From contig JAVBNW010000018.1 of the NCBI GenBank assembly GCA_031551255.1, forward strand, positions 1-16,092: a stretch of DNA of 16,092 nt, read 5' to 3'. Position 1 is the stretch's first letter; each line of letters begins with the position of its first letter. A model generated the notes under the pieces. The model ran no database searches. It was not told the origin of the DNA and saw only the letters and a list, made by a program, of their open reading frames with translations. Shown here piece after piece: positions 1 through 7,047 of this stretch. Source of the DNA: JAVBNW01 sp031551255 (lineage in GTDB: Bacteria; Bacillota; Clostridia; Christensenellales; UBA1750). The position numbers and the translations under genes were made by a program.

Positions 1-129
1 GTTTAACTTCGTCTTTAATGTGTCTGTTTTTTGAAAAAGAAAAATTAATCCAGCACAAGATAGGACAAAGGTCAAAGCTAGTGCACCAATCACAACCCTA
101 TTAAAAGTTTTCTTTGTTGGACTATACAT
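1..129 (-). CDS. N-terminal fragment of a small membrane-anchored protein (runs off the left edge)
   Basis: An ATG at 129-127 on the minus strand follows a purine-rich GGGTGA ribosome site seven bases upstream, and the frame stays open for 43 codons to the window edge. Residues 1-11 are polar and basic (MYSPTKKTFNR); about residues 12-34 form one hydrophobic segment (VVIGALALTF onward), followed by charged residues. This reads as a signal anchor or uncleaved signal peptide. A cysteine at residue 26 resembles a lipobox, but hydrophobic residues continue after it, so a transmembrane helix is more likely. The DNA is AT-rich (17 of the first 60 bases are G or C), unlike the GC-rich gene beside it, which suggests separate ancestry. 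I do not recognise the family; the domain that would identify it lies outside the window. Confidence 0.6.
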   Translation of the reverse strand, partial: MYSPTKKTFNRVVIGALALTFVLSCAGLIFLFQKTDTLKTKLN

Positions 130-151
130 CGCAAATCACCCTTTGGTTTCC

Positions 152-168
152 AATCTTAACATAAGATT
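152..168. promoter_or_regulatory. Perfect 7-bp inverted repeat upstream of the AT-rich gene
   Basis: AATCTTA, a 3-base spacer and TAAGATT form a perfect inverted repeat 23-39 bases upstream of the ATG at 129. A TTGACA on the minus strand at 200-195 could be a -35 box, but no good -10 lies at the proper distance. The site is placed where a repressor operator could be. A random AT-rich palindrome is the alternative. Confidence 0.3.
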
Positions 169-243
169 AGCACGGAGAACACAAAGTACCTATATGTCAA
201 TTTACTATTTACATAGAGAATTTCACGCACTTGCCTGGCAATT

Positions 244-268
244 TGGCGCAAATGGAGCTATTGCGCCA
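244..268 (-). terminator. Hairpin over the stop codon of the 12-TM membrane protein gene
   Basis: TGGCGCAA at 244-251 and TTGCGCCA at 261-268 form a perfect 8-bp stem with a 9-base loop that contains the TAG stop codon (260-258). No T-run follows on the minus strand, so this would be a weak terminator or an mRNA 3'-end stabiliser rather than a classical intrinsic terminator. It also lies at the border between GC-rich and AT-rich DNA. Confidence 0.35.
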
Positions 269-1841
269 CTTCATCCGGAACTTCCGGGCGTTCCTCGCAA
301 TCCGCCTGCGCAACATCGTCCGGGCTCTTCCCTCTATTTCCTATCGCCTTGATGATAAGGCATACGCCCCCGGCGATGGAACAGAGCATCGTCAGCGTAT
401 AGGCGATGGGCTTAAGCGACGCCGCCTGCCCAAGCGGCACGCCCGGGATGTCGACGAGCAGAAGCTTGCGAAGGCCGGTCTCGCCCAGCAGCGAGCGCTC
501 CAGCAGCGAATACGGAAATTGCTCTACCCTGCTGATATGGGCCATCGCAGCCGTCGGATCGCCTGCCGTCACCGCAAACGTGAGCAGCGCAAGCCCCGCG
601 AGCAGCATCGCTTCCCGAGAGACTACGGCCTTTCCCCGTCCCCTACGCAGCAGCAGCACGGCCAGCATCGAAAGCAGCGCGTATGTGCCGCATTCCAGCT
701 CCGGCATCGCATCCGGAAATGCCATTCTATGGAGAAAATAGCGCCCGATCGATATGCCGCCCATCGAAACCAATACCACGCACAGCGCGAGGATGGCCCA
801 CGGCTTGCCCTTGCCCCGGAACGCCTCGACCCCCTGCGCGAGCATCCAGCCCAAAACGGCTCCCAGCAACGGCGGCAGCAGGTAGGTAAGCGTCATCGCA
901 TATGGCCGCAGTTGGTCAAACTCAAAGGGAGACGGTATAGGGAAAACTCTGAGCGTAAGAAGACAGGCCGCCGTCGCCAATGCGATGGCGGGAAAGGCCG
1001 CGAATACAGCGTCCTTTCGCGGGACGAGCACATGTTCACGCGGCCGCGCCCGCGCAACCGCGAGCAGCGCAACGCCGATGCCCAGCAAACCCGCCTTGCC
1101 GATAAAGCCCGATATAAGCCGCGCCGCAGAGCCAAAGGGCAATGGGGTATTCCCAAGCGATACCGGCCTTATGAATAGCAGCGACGTAAATTGTGCATCG
1201 GGCAACAGCGTCATCCACGCGCGCGTTTCGTGAAGCGAGGGCAATAGCAGCCCGCGCATCCCCACGCAAAACGCGCCGCACCACGCGATCCCCAGCGCTC
1301 CAAGCGCCATGGCGACAGCGGGCCTGCCGACGCGCCCGGGCAGCGCCCAATCGACAAACAGCGCGCCAAGTACCATCAGGGGCAGGCCGTACAGCGTCAT
1401 CACGGCGGCGAGAAAAAGCCATCCGACGGGCGGCCCCAGCGCCTCGGGAGAAGAAGGCATCAGCCCCATCTGCAGTACGGGCTGCGTAAAAAGAAACGGC
1501 AAAAACAATACTCCGGCGACGCTAAAGCGCCTCGGGATGCTCGAAAGCCGCCGAAGGCCCCATACCGCCGGAATGCCCAACGCGCAGAGGAGCAGCGCCG
1601 TTATCGCCGCAACGCACAGAGAATTGAGCGCTACCTGATAAAATTCCGGCGTGGAAATCACAGTTTGAAAGGCTGAAAACCCGATCCAAGGCGACGCCCA
1701 AAGCCCTTTGGCAGGCTCAAAGCTTTTTATCGACATCACGAGTGTGATAAGGGCCGGAATTCCGGCAATCAGCCCCAAGATGGCCGTAGCAGCGGCACCC
1801 CATACAATGTTTCTTCGCTTTGCGATTCTCTTTGTTTCCAT
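258..1841 (-). CDS. Polytopic (about 12 TM) membrane protein, N-half resembling sugar ABC transporter permeases
   Basis: 527 residues. The ATG at 1841 is preceded by GGGAGG at good spacing. About twelve hydrophobic segments are visible, near residues 12-37, 70-95, 107-127, 138-163, 174-200, 240-263, 278-300, 315-338, 348-366, 385-398, 410-426 and 478-500; the C-terminal 25 residues are acidic and probably cytoplasmic. The stretch at residues 46-95 (SPWIGFSAFQ, STPEFYQVALNS, then TM2) matches the MalF/UgpA/LplB permease pattern of 'PW.G...F', 'P.F....NS' and a helix. I see no clear EAA loop for ATPase contact, and no ATPase or binding-protein gene is nearby. The length would fit two six-TM halves fused. 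Function is unassigned: permease-like is a fold-level guess, while the gene itself is clear. Confidence 0.8.
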   Translation of the reverse strand: METKRIAKRRNIVWGAAATAILGLIAGIPALITLVMSIKSFEPAKGLWASPWIGFSAFQTVISTPEFYQVALNSLCVAAITALLLCALGIPAVWGLRRLSSIPRRFSVAGVLFLPFLFTQPVLQMGLMPSSPEALGPPVGWLFLAAVMTLYGLPLMVLGALFVDWALPGRVGRPAVAMALGALGIAWCGAFCVGMRGLLLPSLHETRAWMTLLPDAQFTSLLFIRPVSLGNTPLPFGSAARLISGFIGKAGLLGIGVALLAVARARPREHVLVPRKDAVFAAFPAIALATAACLLTLRVFPIPSPFEFDQLRPYAMTLTYLLPPLLGAVLGWMLAQGVEAFRGKGKPWAILALCVVLVSMGGISIGRYFLHRMAFPDAMPELECGTYALLSMLAVLLLRRGRGKAVVSREAMLLAGLALLTFAVTAGDPTAAMAHISRVEQFPYSLLERSLLGETGLRKLLLVDIPGVPLGQAASLKPIAYTLTMLCSIAGGVCLIIKAIGNRGKSPDDVAQADCEERPEVPDEVAQ

Positions 1842-1958
1842 CGATTTTGCCTCCCTTACGGTAGCGGGATAGCATCGGATTCCTAGGCCGTCGACAAAGC
1901 AATGGCACGTGCCGGGGCTGAAAAAACTCGGTTCGGATCGCCCTCCTCGGTGGCCTTA

Positions 1959-3113
1959 TCACGACGGAACGACGCTTGCCACGGCCTGCGCTGCGATCCC
2001 TTCTTCCCTTCCTATATACCCAAGGCGCTCGGTGGTAGTCATTTTAACATTAACATAACGTAAATCCAGCCCCAGAGCGATCGCCAACCGCTCGCACATC
2101 GCGTCGCGGTAAGGCGCCAATTTCGGCCGCTGCGCGAGGATCGTCACGTCGACATTCAACGGCGCAAACCCCGCGCGACGCATCCGGGCAAGCACTTGCT
2201 CAAGCAGCCGCATCGAGTCGGCGCCCCGGTAGGCCGGATCGGTGTCGGGAAACAGCGCGCCGATATCCCCCATCGCGCAGGCGCCCAGCAACGCGTCCAT
2301 GAGCGCATGCACGGCCACATCCGCATCGCTGTGCCCCAAAAGGCCCGTTTCGTGCGGTATTTCAACCCCGCACAGCACAAGCCTGCGGCCTAAAGCCAGC
2401 GCGTGCACATCGTAGCCCATGCCCACCCGTAGCACGCCAAAGGCTCCCAGCAGCGCCTGCGCAATGCGGATGTCTTCGGGGGTCGTAATCTTGATGTTCG
2501 CCTCCGAACAGGGCACGAGGGTCACCTGCATGCCGCAGCGTTCGGCGATCTGCGCGTCGTCCGTCGCCTCCCACCCCTCTTCGGCCGCGCGAAGGTAGCA
2601 GCGCAAAAGATCCGGCATGCGGAAGCATTGCGGCGTCTTGACCGCGCGCAACTCCGATCGGTCCGGGGTATCCACGACAATCTCTCCCTCACCCACACGC
2701 TTGATGGTATCCCTGACAATGCTCGCGGCGACGCCGGAGCCGCGCTCCCGCGCGGATGCCACGCAGCGGGCGATCAGCGCGGGTTCCGCCAGCGGGCGCG
2801 CGCCGTCGTGCACCGCTACCACGTCCACATCTCCGGGCAAAACCGTAAGCCCGCCAAGCACCGAGTCCTGGCGGCGCGGCCCGCCTTCTACGAAGAGCAA
2901 GCGCAGCGCGCAGCCCTTCGCGGCTTCCTGCGCAAGCTCGCCCTCGCCGCGCGCGTGAACCACCACCGCGCCCTCCACCGCGCCGCTTTGCTCGAGCACG
3001 CCAAGCGACCGGCCAAGTACGCTCTTGCCGGCCAAGAGCTCGTACACCTTATTTTTCCCGCCTCCGAAGCGTTCGCCTCGCCCAGCCGCCACCACCACGG
3101 CCCATGTGCTCAC
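1959..3113 (-). CDS. ispDF: Bifunctional IspD-IspF enzyme of the MEP isoprenoid pathway
   Basis: 384 residues, cytoplasmic. The IspD half (about residues 1-222) is 2-C-methyl-D-erythritol 4-phosphate cytidylyltransferase, which makes CDP-methylerythritol. It shows the nucleotide-binding AAGRGERFGGGKNK (9-22), VHDGARP (101-107), RAVKTPQCF (156-164), TDDA (184-187) and NIKITTPED (206-214). The IspF half (about 227-384) is MECDP synthase, with metal ligands in GYDVHA (Asp235, His237) and VHALMDALLGA (His269), GHSDAD (260-265), FPDTDP (288-293) and TTTERLG (359-365). Its two steps flank the IspE kinase step, and ispE is not in this window. Translation starts with GTG at 3113, and GTGA overlaps the rqcP stop by four bases, so the two are coupled. 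It ends with TGA-TAA. Fused IspDF is known from several bacterial groups. Confidence 0.95.
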   Translation of the reverse strand: MSTWAVVVAAGRGERFGGGKNKVYELLAGKSVLGRSLGVLEQSGAVEGAVVVHARGEGELAQEAAKGCALRLLFVEGGPRRQDSVLGGLTVLPGDVDVVAVHDGARPLAEPALIARCVASARERGSGVAASIVRDTIKRVGEGEIVVDTPDRSELRAVKTPQCFRMPDLLRCYLRAAEEGWEATDDAQIAERCGMQVTLVPCSEANIKITTPEDIRIAQALLGAFGVLRVGMGYDVHALALGRRLVLCGVEIPHETGLLGHSDADVAVHALMDALLGACAMGDIGALFPDTDPAYRGADSMRLLEQVLARMRRAGFAPLNVDVTILAQRPKLAPYRDAMCERLAIALGLDLRYVNVKMTTTERLGYIGREEGIAAQAVASVVPS

Positions 3114-3352
3114 GGCAGCGCCCTGTAAAGATCCGTCGCGCCGGCCTTGCCTACGGTCTCCGCCACGGCAAGTATCTCATACCGGCTTGTCTTTTCGCCA
3201 AAGCGAATCTCGATTACGTCGCCCACCTTCACTTCGGCAGAAGCCTTGGCTACCTTGCCGTTGACCGTCACCCGCCCCGCATCCGCAGCGTCGTTGGCAA
3301 CCGTGCGCCGCTTGATGATGCGGGAAACTTTTAAATATTTATCCAGTCGCAT
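3110..3352 (-). CDS. rqcP: S4-domain RNA-binding protein RqcP (YabO/Hsp15 type)
   Basis: 80 residues, one S4 domain filling the protein: MRLDKYLKVSRIIKRRTVAN at the N-terminus, then GRVTVNG and VKVGDVIEIRFGEKTSRYEI. In Firmicutes RqcP works with RqcH on split 50S subunits in ribosome-associated quality control, stabilising P-site tRNA while poly-alanine tails are added; older annotation calls it YabO or heat-shock protein 15. I chose the ATG at 3352 because AAGGAGG lies seven bases upstream; a TTG at 3358 would sit almost on that site. The stop overlaps the ispDF start. In Bacillus the next genes are yabP, yabQ and divIC; here ispDF takes that place. Confidence 0.93.
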   Translation of the reverse strand: MRLDKYLKVSRIIKRRTVANDAADAGRVTVNGKVAKASAEVKVGDVIEIRFGEKTSRYEILAVAETVGKAGATDLYRALP

Positions 3353-3414
3353 TGTCAATCCTCCTTAGAGTCCCTACAAAGGGGCGCGATACGGCAAAGG
3401 GCGTCTCCTCCCCA

Positions 3415-3458
3415 TAAAAAGAAAAACCCCCATGGTGAACGGATTCACCGTGGAGGTT
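3415..3458 (-). terminator. Intrinsic terminator of hup
   Basis: Just after the hup stop (minus strand), 3458-3444 pairs with 3439-3425 in a 15-position stem with one mismatch and one G-T wobble around a TCCG loop. A T-rich tract (TTTTTCTTTTT) follows at 3426-3416. It separates hup from rqcP, so rqcP-ispDF is fed by read-through or by a weak promoter in 3361-3415 that I could not define. Confidence 0.85.
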
Positions 3459-3473
3459 CCTAAAAGCATATGC

Positions 3474-3746
3474 TTAGCCCACGGAATCCTTGAGCTGCTT
3501 GCCGGCTTTGAACACAGGGGCCTTGGAAGCGGGGATGTCGATCTCCTGCTTCGTCATCGGGTTATGACCCTTGCGCGCCGCACGCTGTTTAACCTCGAAA
3601 GTGCCAAAGCCCATCAGCTGAACCTTTTCACCGCTCTTGAGGGCCTGGGTGATGGATTCGATAACGGCATTGACGCACTTTTCAGAATTTGTTTTGGACA
3701 TTTCGCACTTCTCCGCGACGGCGGCGATCAACTCGGCCTTATTCAT
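3474..3746 (-). CDS. hup: HU-family histone-like DNA-binding protein
   Basis: 90 residues, the usual length for HU. The N-terminal helical dimerisation part (MNKAELIAAVAEKC onward) is followed by the family signature GFGTFEVKQRAARKGHNP (46-63) with the DNA-intercalating Pro63 at the tip of the beta arm, then the C-terminal IPASKAPVFKAGKQLK. It bends and compacts nucleoid DNA as a dimer. AAAGGAGGT lies nine bases upstream of the ATG. The gene has two promoter candidates and its own terminator, fitting a highly expressed single-gene unit inside the cluster. An HU gene between mazG and the S4 gene is a familiar clostridial arrangement. Confidence 0.96.
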   Translation of the reverse strand: MNKAELIAAVAEKCEMSKTNSEKCVNAVIESITQALKSGEKVQLMGFGTFEVKQRAARKGHNPMTKQEIDIPASKAPVFKAGKQLKDSVG

Positions 3747-3769
3747 GATTGGGGGACCTCCTTTGTTTT

Positions 3770-3799
3770 ATATAACATCCTATGAACTCGGTATGTCAA
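3770..3799 (-). promoter_or_regulatory. Sigma-A promoter P2 of hup (proximal)
   Basis: TTGACA (3799-3794) and TTATAT (3775-3770) on the minus strand are separated by 18 bases; TATATA one base further is an alternative -10. Transcription would start just before the AAAGGAGG ribosome site, giving a very short leader. Confidence 0.55.
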
Positions 3800-3826
3800 T
3801 ATCTTCCGAATCCGACGTACCGGCTG

Positions 3827-3854
3827 ATTATAGCACAATGTTTCCCCATTGCAA
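3827..3854 (-). promoter_or_regulatory. Sigma-A promoter P1 of hup (distal, extended -10)
   Basis: TTGCAA (3854-3849), or TTTGCA one base further, and a perfect TATAAT (3832-3827) on the minus strand are 16-17 bases apart. The -10 is preceded by TGC, making it an extended -10. It lies 81 bases upstream of the hup ATG. Confidence 0.7.
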
Positions 3855-3873
3855 AGCCTATTTTGGCTTTTTT
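3853..3873 (+). terminator. Short hairpin with T-run on the plus strand, between mazG and hup
   Basis: AAAGCC (3853-3858) and GGCTTT (3865-3870) pair around a TATTTT loop, followed by TTT on the plus strand. The run of T is on the plus side only, so it would best stop transcription antisense to the genes here; on the minus strand it lacks a T-run and would be a weak terminator for mazG. Its arm overlaps the P1 -35 region. Confidence 0.3.
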
Positions 3874-3892
3874 CCGCGCAAATATGCCCATT

Positions 3893-5284
3893 TCACTTGG
3901 GTTTTGCGGCATCGGCGATTCCGCCCCAGAGCCTTTTACTCATTTCTTCCATGGGGCGTCCGGCGCGGCGCGCTTCGTCTTCCACGTTTCCAAACCATTC
4001 GACAAATCTCTCGCATGCGGCATCCAGCGCAAGCTCAGCCGGAATGTTTACAAGCCTCGCAATATCCATCGCCAACAGCAGCAAATCGCCGCATTGCGCG
4101 ATGCTGCTTTCCCGGGAAATGCCGCGCGCGTAGGCGCATAGCTCGTCAAGGGCGGCGCTGAGTTCCCGCCCGGCGCCCGCCGCTGCCGCCTTGCGCAAAA
4201 GCTTCTGCGCGCGCATCGCCGCAGGCAGCGTGCGTGGCACATCCCTGAGCGCATCGGCCTGCGACGCGAGACCCTTTTCCTTTTTTTTGTTTGCTTCCCA
4301 ATTCATGAGCACCGCCTCGGCGGTGTCGGCCCTATCCGCGCCAAAGATGTGCGTGTGCCGGGAAATCATCTTGCCGCAAATGGCGCTCGTAACGTCGCCA
4401 ATGGAAAATTCGCCGTGCTCCGAGGCGATGTGCGCATGCAAAACCACCTGCAAGAGCACGTCGCCTAGCTCGTCCGCCAGTCTCCACGGGTCTGCGCTGT
4501 CGATCGCATCCAAAGCTTCGTATGCCTCTTCGATCATAAACTGTTTCAGGCTCGCATGCGTCTGTTCCCTATCCCACGGACAGCCCGCCGCAGGATCTCG
4601 CAGCACGTCTACGATCTCCACCAGATGTCCAAAATCGTAGCGCTCGGCGTCAAGAAGTTCAAGCGGCGGCACTGCCAGCGCCGCATCGTGGCCATAACCT
4701 CGCTGCCTGTCCAGCTCGTAAAGCGCTATCTCCGCGCCGCAAAAGAAAACCCTGTGCTCCGGCGGATACGCATCCAAAAGCTTGAGCTTCAGTTCGCCCG
4801 CCAGCTCGCGCCGGTCGACTTCTGCGACCAAAAGCCATGTTCGAGGGTCCGGAACCATGTCGGCATAATCCGCGGCGGAGGCGAGAAAGGTTTGCTCCAC
4901 CCCACCGATTGCCGCGGCCGCGGCATCGTGCCAGCCCGCGCCCGGGAGAATTTCGCACCGTACGCCCCTTTGCGCGCACGCGGCAAAAAGGGCGGTTACC
5001 GTGCTATCTCCGACCGCCGCCCCGCCCGGCGCCGCATAGGCGATGTTTTCCATCCCCGCGTCAAGCACCGCGCCCGCGATAGCCCTGCTCAGCTCGTCAT
5101 AATCCGCACAGCGCTCATACAGCTCGTCGAGCGCCCGATAAGCGATGCCATTCTCGATCAACGTTTGCGTCAACTCGGTCCTTTCCGTGCGCAAAAATAC
5201 GCAATCCGCGCTCTGAAGCGCCCGCAGCCCGCGCAGCGAAATATCCCCCGGCTGCGCGCCGAGTCCGACGATAGTAACTTTCAT
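3893..5284 (-). CDS. mazG: YabN-type fusion: SAM-dependent (tetrapyrrole) methylase domain plus MazG nucleotide pyrophosphohydrolase
   Basis: 463 residues. Residues 1-210 match the tetrapyrrole/corrin methylase fold: IVGLGAQPGD at the start and APGGAAVGDST (85-95); its substrate in YabN proteins is not known to me. Residues 222-335 are a MazG domain that hydrolyses (d)NTPs to monophosphate and pyrophosphate, with GCPWDREQTH (234-243), metal-binding EEAYEALDAID (252-262), ELGDVLLQVVLHAH (272-285) and the NWEANKKKEK end. A second, degenerate MazG repeat is at 380-430 (CGDLLLLAMDIAR, ALDAACERF) without the full Glu-Glu motif. The ATG at 5284 follows GGAGAGGG; the flippase gene ends 17 bases upstream, so the two form one operon. 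Proposed role: clearing aberrant nucleotides, cytoplasmic. Confidence 0.93.
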   Translation of the reverse strand: MKVTIVGLGAQPGDISLRGLRALQSADCVFLRTERTELTQTLIENGIAYRALDELYERCADYDELSRAIAGAVLDAGMENIAYAAPGGAAVGDSTVTALFAACAQRGVRCEILPGAGWHDAAAAAIGGVEQTFLASAADYADMVPDPRTWLLVAEVDRRELAGELKLKLLDAYPPEHRVFFCGAEIALYELDRQRGYGHDAALAVPPLELLDAERYDFGHLVEIVDVLRDPAAGCPWDREQTHASLKQFMIEEAYEALDAIDSADPWRLADELGDVLLQVVLHAHIASEHGEFSIGDVTSAICGKMISRHTHIFGADRADTAEAVLMNWEANKKKEKGLASQADALRDVPRTLPAAMRAQKLLRKAAAAGAGRELSAALDELCAYARGISRESSIAQCGDLLLLAMDIARLVNIPAELALDAACERFVEWFGNVEDEARRAGRPMEEMSKRLWGGIADAAKPK

Positions 5285-5301
5285 AGATCCCTCTCCAACC
5301 T

Positions 5302-6903
5302 TTATAGCCTATGCTTTCCCCGGTGCAATAACCTGCCGAGCCGTCTGCCCCCCGGCATCAGCGCCAAGTCCTCTGCGGACAACGCGCGCGTTGCCAGCAG
5401 CAGCACGGCATACACCGCCACGCCCGCCGCAACCGCGGCAAGCAAATACGTCGTATTGCTAAGCTTCCCCCGAAGCAGATATCCAACGCCCCACACCGCC
5501 GCCCCCATGCCCGCCGTGGCCAGCGCGGGCTTGAGCAGGCCCAGCAAAAACTTCCCACCCAGCCGGTTGAGCCTCATGATGATCGCGATGTCTCCGATCG
5601 CGGCGATCACATAACACGCCAGCGTCGCATAGACGGCCCCCATGATGTTTACATCCGCAATGCCTATGAGCATGTAGTTCATTGCAATTTTTATCACGAT
5701 GCCGATTCCCATCGTTACGACGGGGATGGTCGGCCTACCCATGCCCTGGAAAATGCCTGTGGACGTTTGAATGACCGATAGAAAGAATACGCCAATCGCC
5801 ATCACGCCAAGCAGCTGCGCGCCCAGAACCTTGATCTCTTCGCTCTGCGATCCGTACAAAAAGCGCACGATCGGGTCCGCCAGCATGCTCATGCCCAGCG
5901 CTGCAGGCATGCCGATGATCATCGCGAGCTTTAGGCCCGTTTGGGAAATCTGCGCGGCACCCAGCCTGTCGCGCTTGGCCAGCGCGGCCGAAATGGCGGG
6001 CACGAGGGCGATAGAGAGCGATAGGGTAATGACCGCCGGCATGTTGATAAGCGTGTTGACGATGCCGCCGAGCACGCCGTACATCGCCTCGGCCTGCGCC
6101 TCTAAAAAGCCGGCGTCCTGCAAGCGGTTTTGCACGAGCGCGGAGTCGACAAGGCCAACGATCGGCATCATCGCCGAGCCGATGGTGATGGGGATGGCGA
6201 TGGCCAGAAGCCCTTTGATGATGCCCTGTTCCCTCTGCTCGGGCTTTGCCAGATCGCGGTCGCGGATATTCTGGCCCGCGTTCGCGCCCAGCATCAAAAC
6301 CAAGGCCGCAAGCTCGGATAGGGTGATGCCCGCGATCGCGCCGACGGCCCCCCACACATAGCCATAGCGCATCATATACGCCGCGAGCGGAAAGCCTATC
6401 GCGATCTTTCCGATCTGCTCGATCAATTGAGAAAGCGCGGTCGGCGCCATGCGCTGCATACCCTGGAAATATCCGCGGTAGGCGGATATCATGCACACGA
6501 TAAAGATCGCGGGCGCGAGCGCCATGAACGCGGGCGCAGATTTAGGGTTGCCGAACGCCTCCGCAAGGGGGGTGGCCAACACAAACATCAGCGCGGAGGC
6601 GATGAGGCCGGTTGCGAAAAGCACACGCCGGGCGACGCGCATAACCTCTCGCGCACCCACCCTGTCGCCGGTTGCGAGCCTGGCGGATACCGTGCGCGAA
6701 ATGGCCGTGGGCAGCCCCGCCGACGAGATCACCAGCAGCAGCGTGTATACGGAATAGGGCATGTTGTAAATCGCGACGCCCTCGCCCACGCCGATCAGCG
6801 CCGACAGCCATACGCGGTAAAATGCCCCGATAACCTTCCCTACGAGCCCCGCCCCCGCCAAAAGGGCAGCGCCGCCCGCAAAGCTCTTTGCCTTTTGCGT
6901 CAT
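5302..6903 (-). CDS. SpoVB/YabM-type flippase of the MOP (MurJ/Wzx) superfamily
   Basis: 533 residues with about 14 hydrophobic segments. The N-terminus (KSFAGGAALLAGAGLVGKVIGAFYR) and YRGYFQGMQRMAPTALSQLIEQIGK (about 143-167) are typical of the polysaccharide-biosynthesis/SpoVB family, which moves lipid-linked precursors such as lipid II across the membrane. Position next to mazG and near spoVT equals B. subtilis yabM. SpoVB itself acts in spore cortex synthesis; which lipid substrate this paralogue uses cannot be told from sequence. The ATG at 6903 has GAGAGG upstream and a strong promoter at 6935-6963. It is first gene of a flippase-mazG unit. Confidence 0.9.
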   Translation of the reverse strand: MTQKAKSFAGGAALLAGAGLVGKVIGAFYRVWLSALIGVGEGVAIYNMPYSVYTLLLVISSAGLPTAISRTVSARLATGDRVGAREVMRVARRVLFATGLIASALMFVLATPLAEAFGNPKSAPAFMALAPAIFIVCMISAYRGYFQGMQRMAPTALSQLIEQIGKIAIGFPLAAYMMRYGYVWGAVGAIAGITLSELAALVLMLGANAGQNIRDRDLAKPEQREQGIIKGLLAIAIPITIGSAMMPIVGLVDSALVQNRLQDAGFLEAQAEAMYGVLGGIVNTLINMPAVITLSLSIALVPAISAALAKRDRLGAAQISQTGLKLAMIIGMPAALGMSMLADPIVRFLYGSQSEEIKVLGAQLLGVMAIGVFFLSVIQTSTGIFQGMGRPTIPVVTMGIGIVIKIAMNYMLIGIADVNIMGAVYATLACYVIAAIGDIAIIMRLNRLGGKFLLGLLKPALATAGMGAAVWGVGYLLRGKLSNTTYLLAAVAAGVAVYAVLLLATRALSAEDLALMPGGRRLGRLLHRGKHRL

Positions 6904-6934
6904 GAAAAACCTCTCACACTAGCAAGTTTTCAAC

Positions 6935-6963
6935 AACATACACCGCGCGAGCGGCCTTGTCAA
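6935..6963 (-). promoter_or_regulatory. Sigma-A promoter of the flippase-mazG operon
   Basis: A consensus TTGACA (6963-6958) and TATGTT (6940-6935) on the minus strand are separated by exactly 17 bases. The start codon at 6903 is about 25 bases past the expected transcription start, with the ribosome site in between. Confidence 0.8.
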
Positions 6964-6980
6964 GAAAAGGAGGAATCGGA

Positions 6981-7002
6981 AAGAGCCCCAACAGGGGCTC
7001 TT
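6981..7002 (-). terminator. Intrinsic terminator downstream of the AraC-family gene
   Basis: AAGAGCCCC and GGGGCTCTT form a perfect 9-bp stem with a 4-base loop. On the minus strand the stem ends in CTCTTTCC, a short T-run, so efficiency may be moderate. A 5-bp hairpin (TTGGC/GCCAA, 7001-7015) sits just ahead of it. Together they isolate the AraC gene from the flippase promoter. Confidence 0.75.
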
Positions 7003-7047
7003 GGCGCAATGCCAAACTGTGGTATGGCTTCGTTCTGATGCCTCTAT

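Noticed and set aside
195..200. TTGACA as -35 of the left-edge gene
   Set aside because: No -10-like sequence stands 16-18 bases downstream on the minus strand, so no promoter was called.
231..1178. Long plus-strand open frame opposite the membrane protein gene
   Set aside because: Arg/His/Gln-rich composition typical of antisense frames in GC-rich DNA, no ribosome site, and the minus frame has clear TM helices.
1717..1962. Minus-strand 81-codon frame between ispDF and the membrane protein gene
   Set aside because: It overlaps the well-supported start of the membrane protein in another frame and has no recognisable motif.
3353..3358. TTG start for RqcP at 3358
   Set aside because: Would leave almost no space after AAGGAGG; the ATG at 3352 has ideal spacing and the conserved first residues.
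4556..5614. 352-codon plus-strand frame opposite mazG and the flippase end
   Set aside because: It runs antisense across two well-identified genes and their junction, with Arg-rich composition and no family features.
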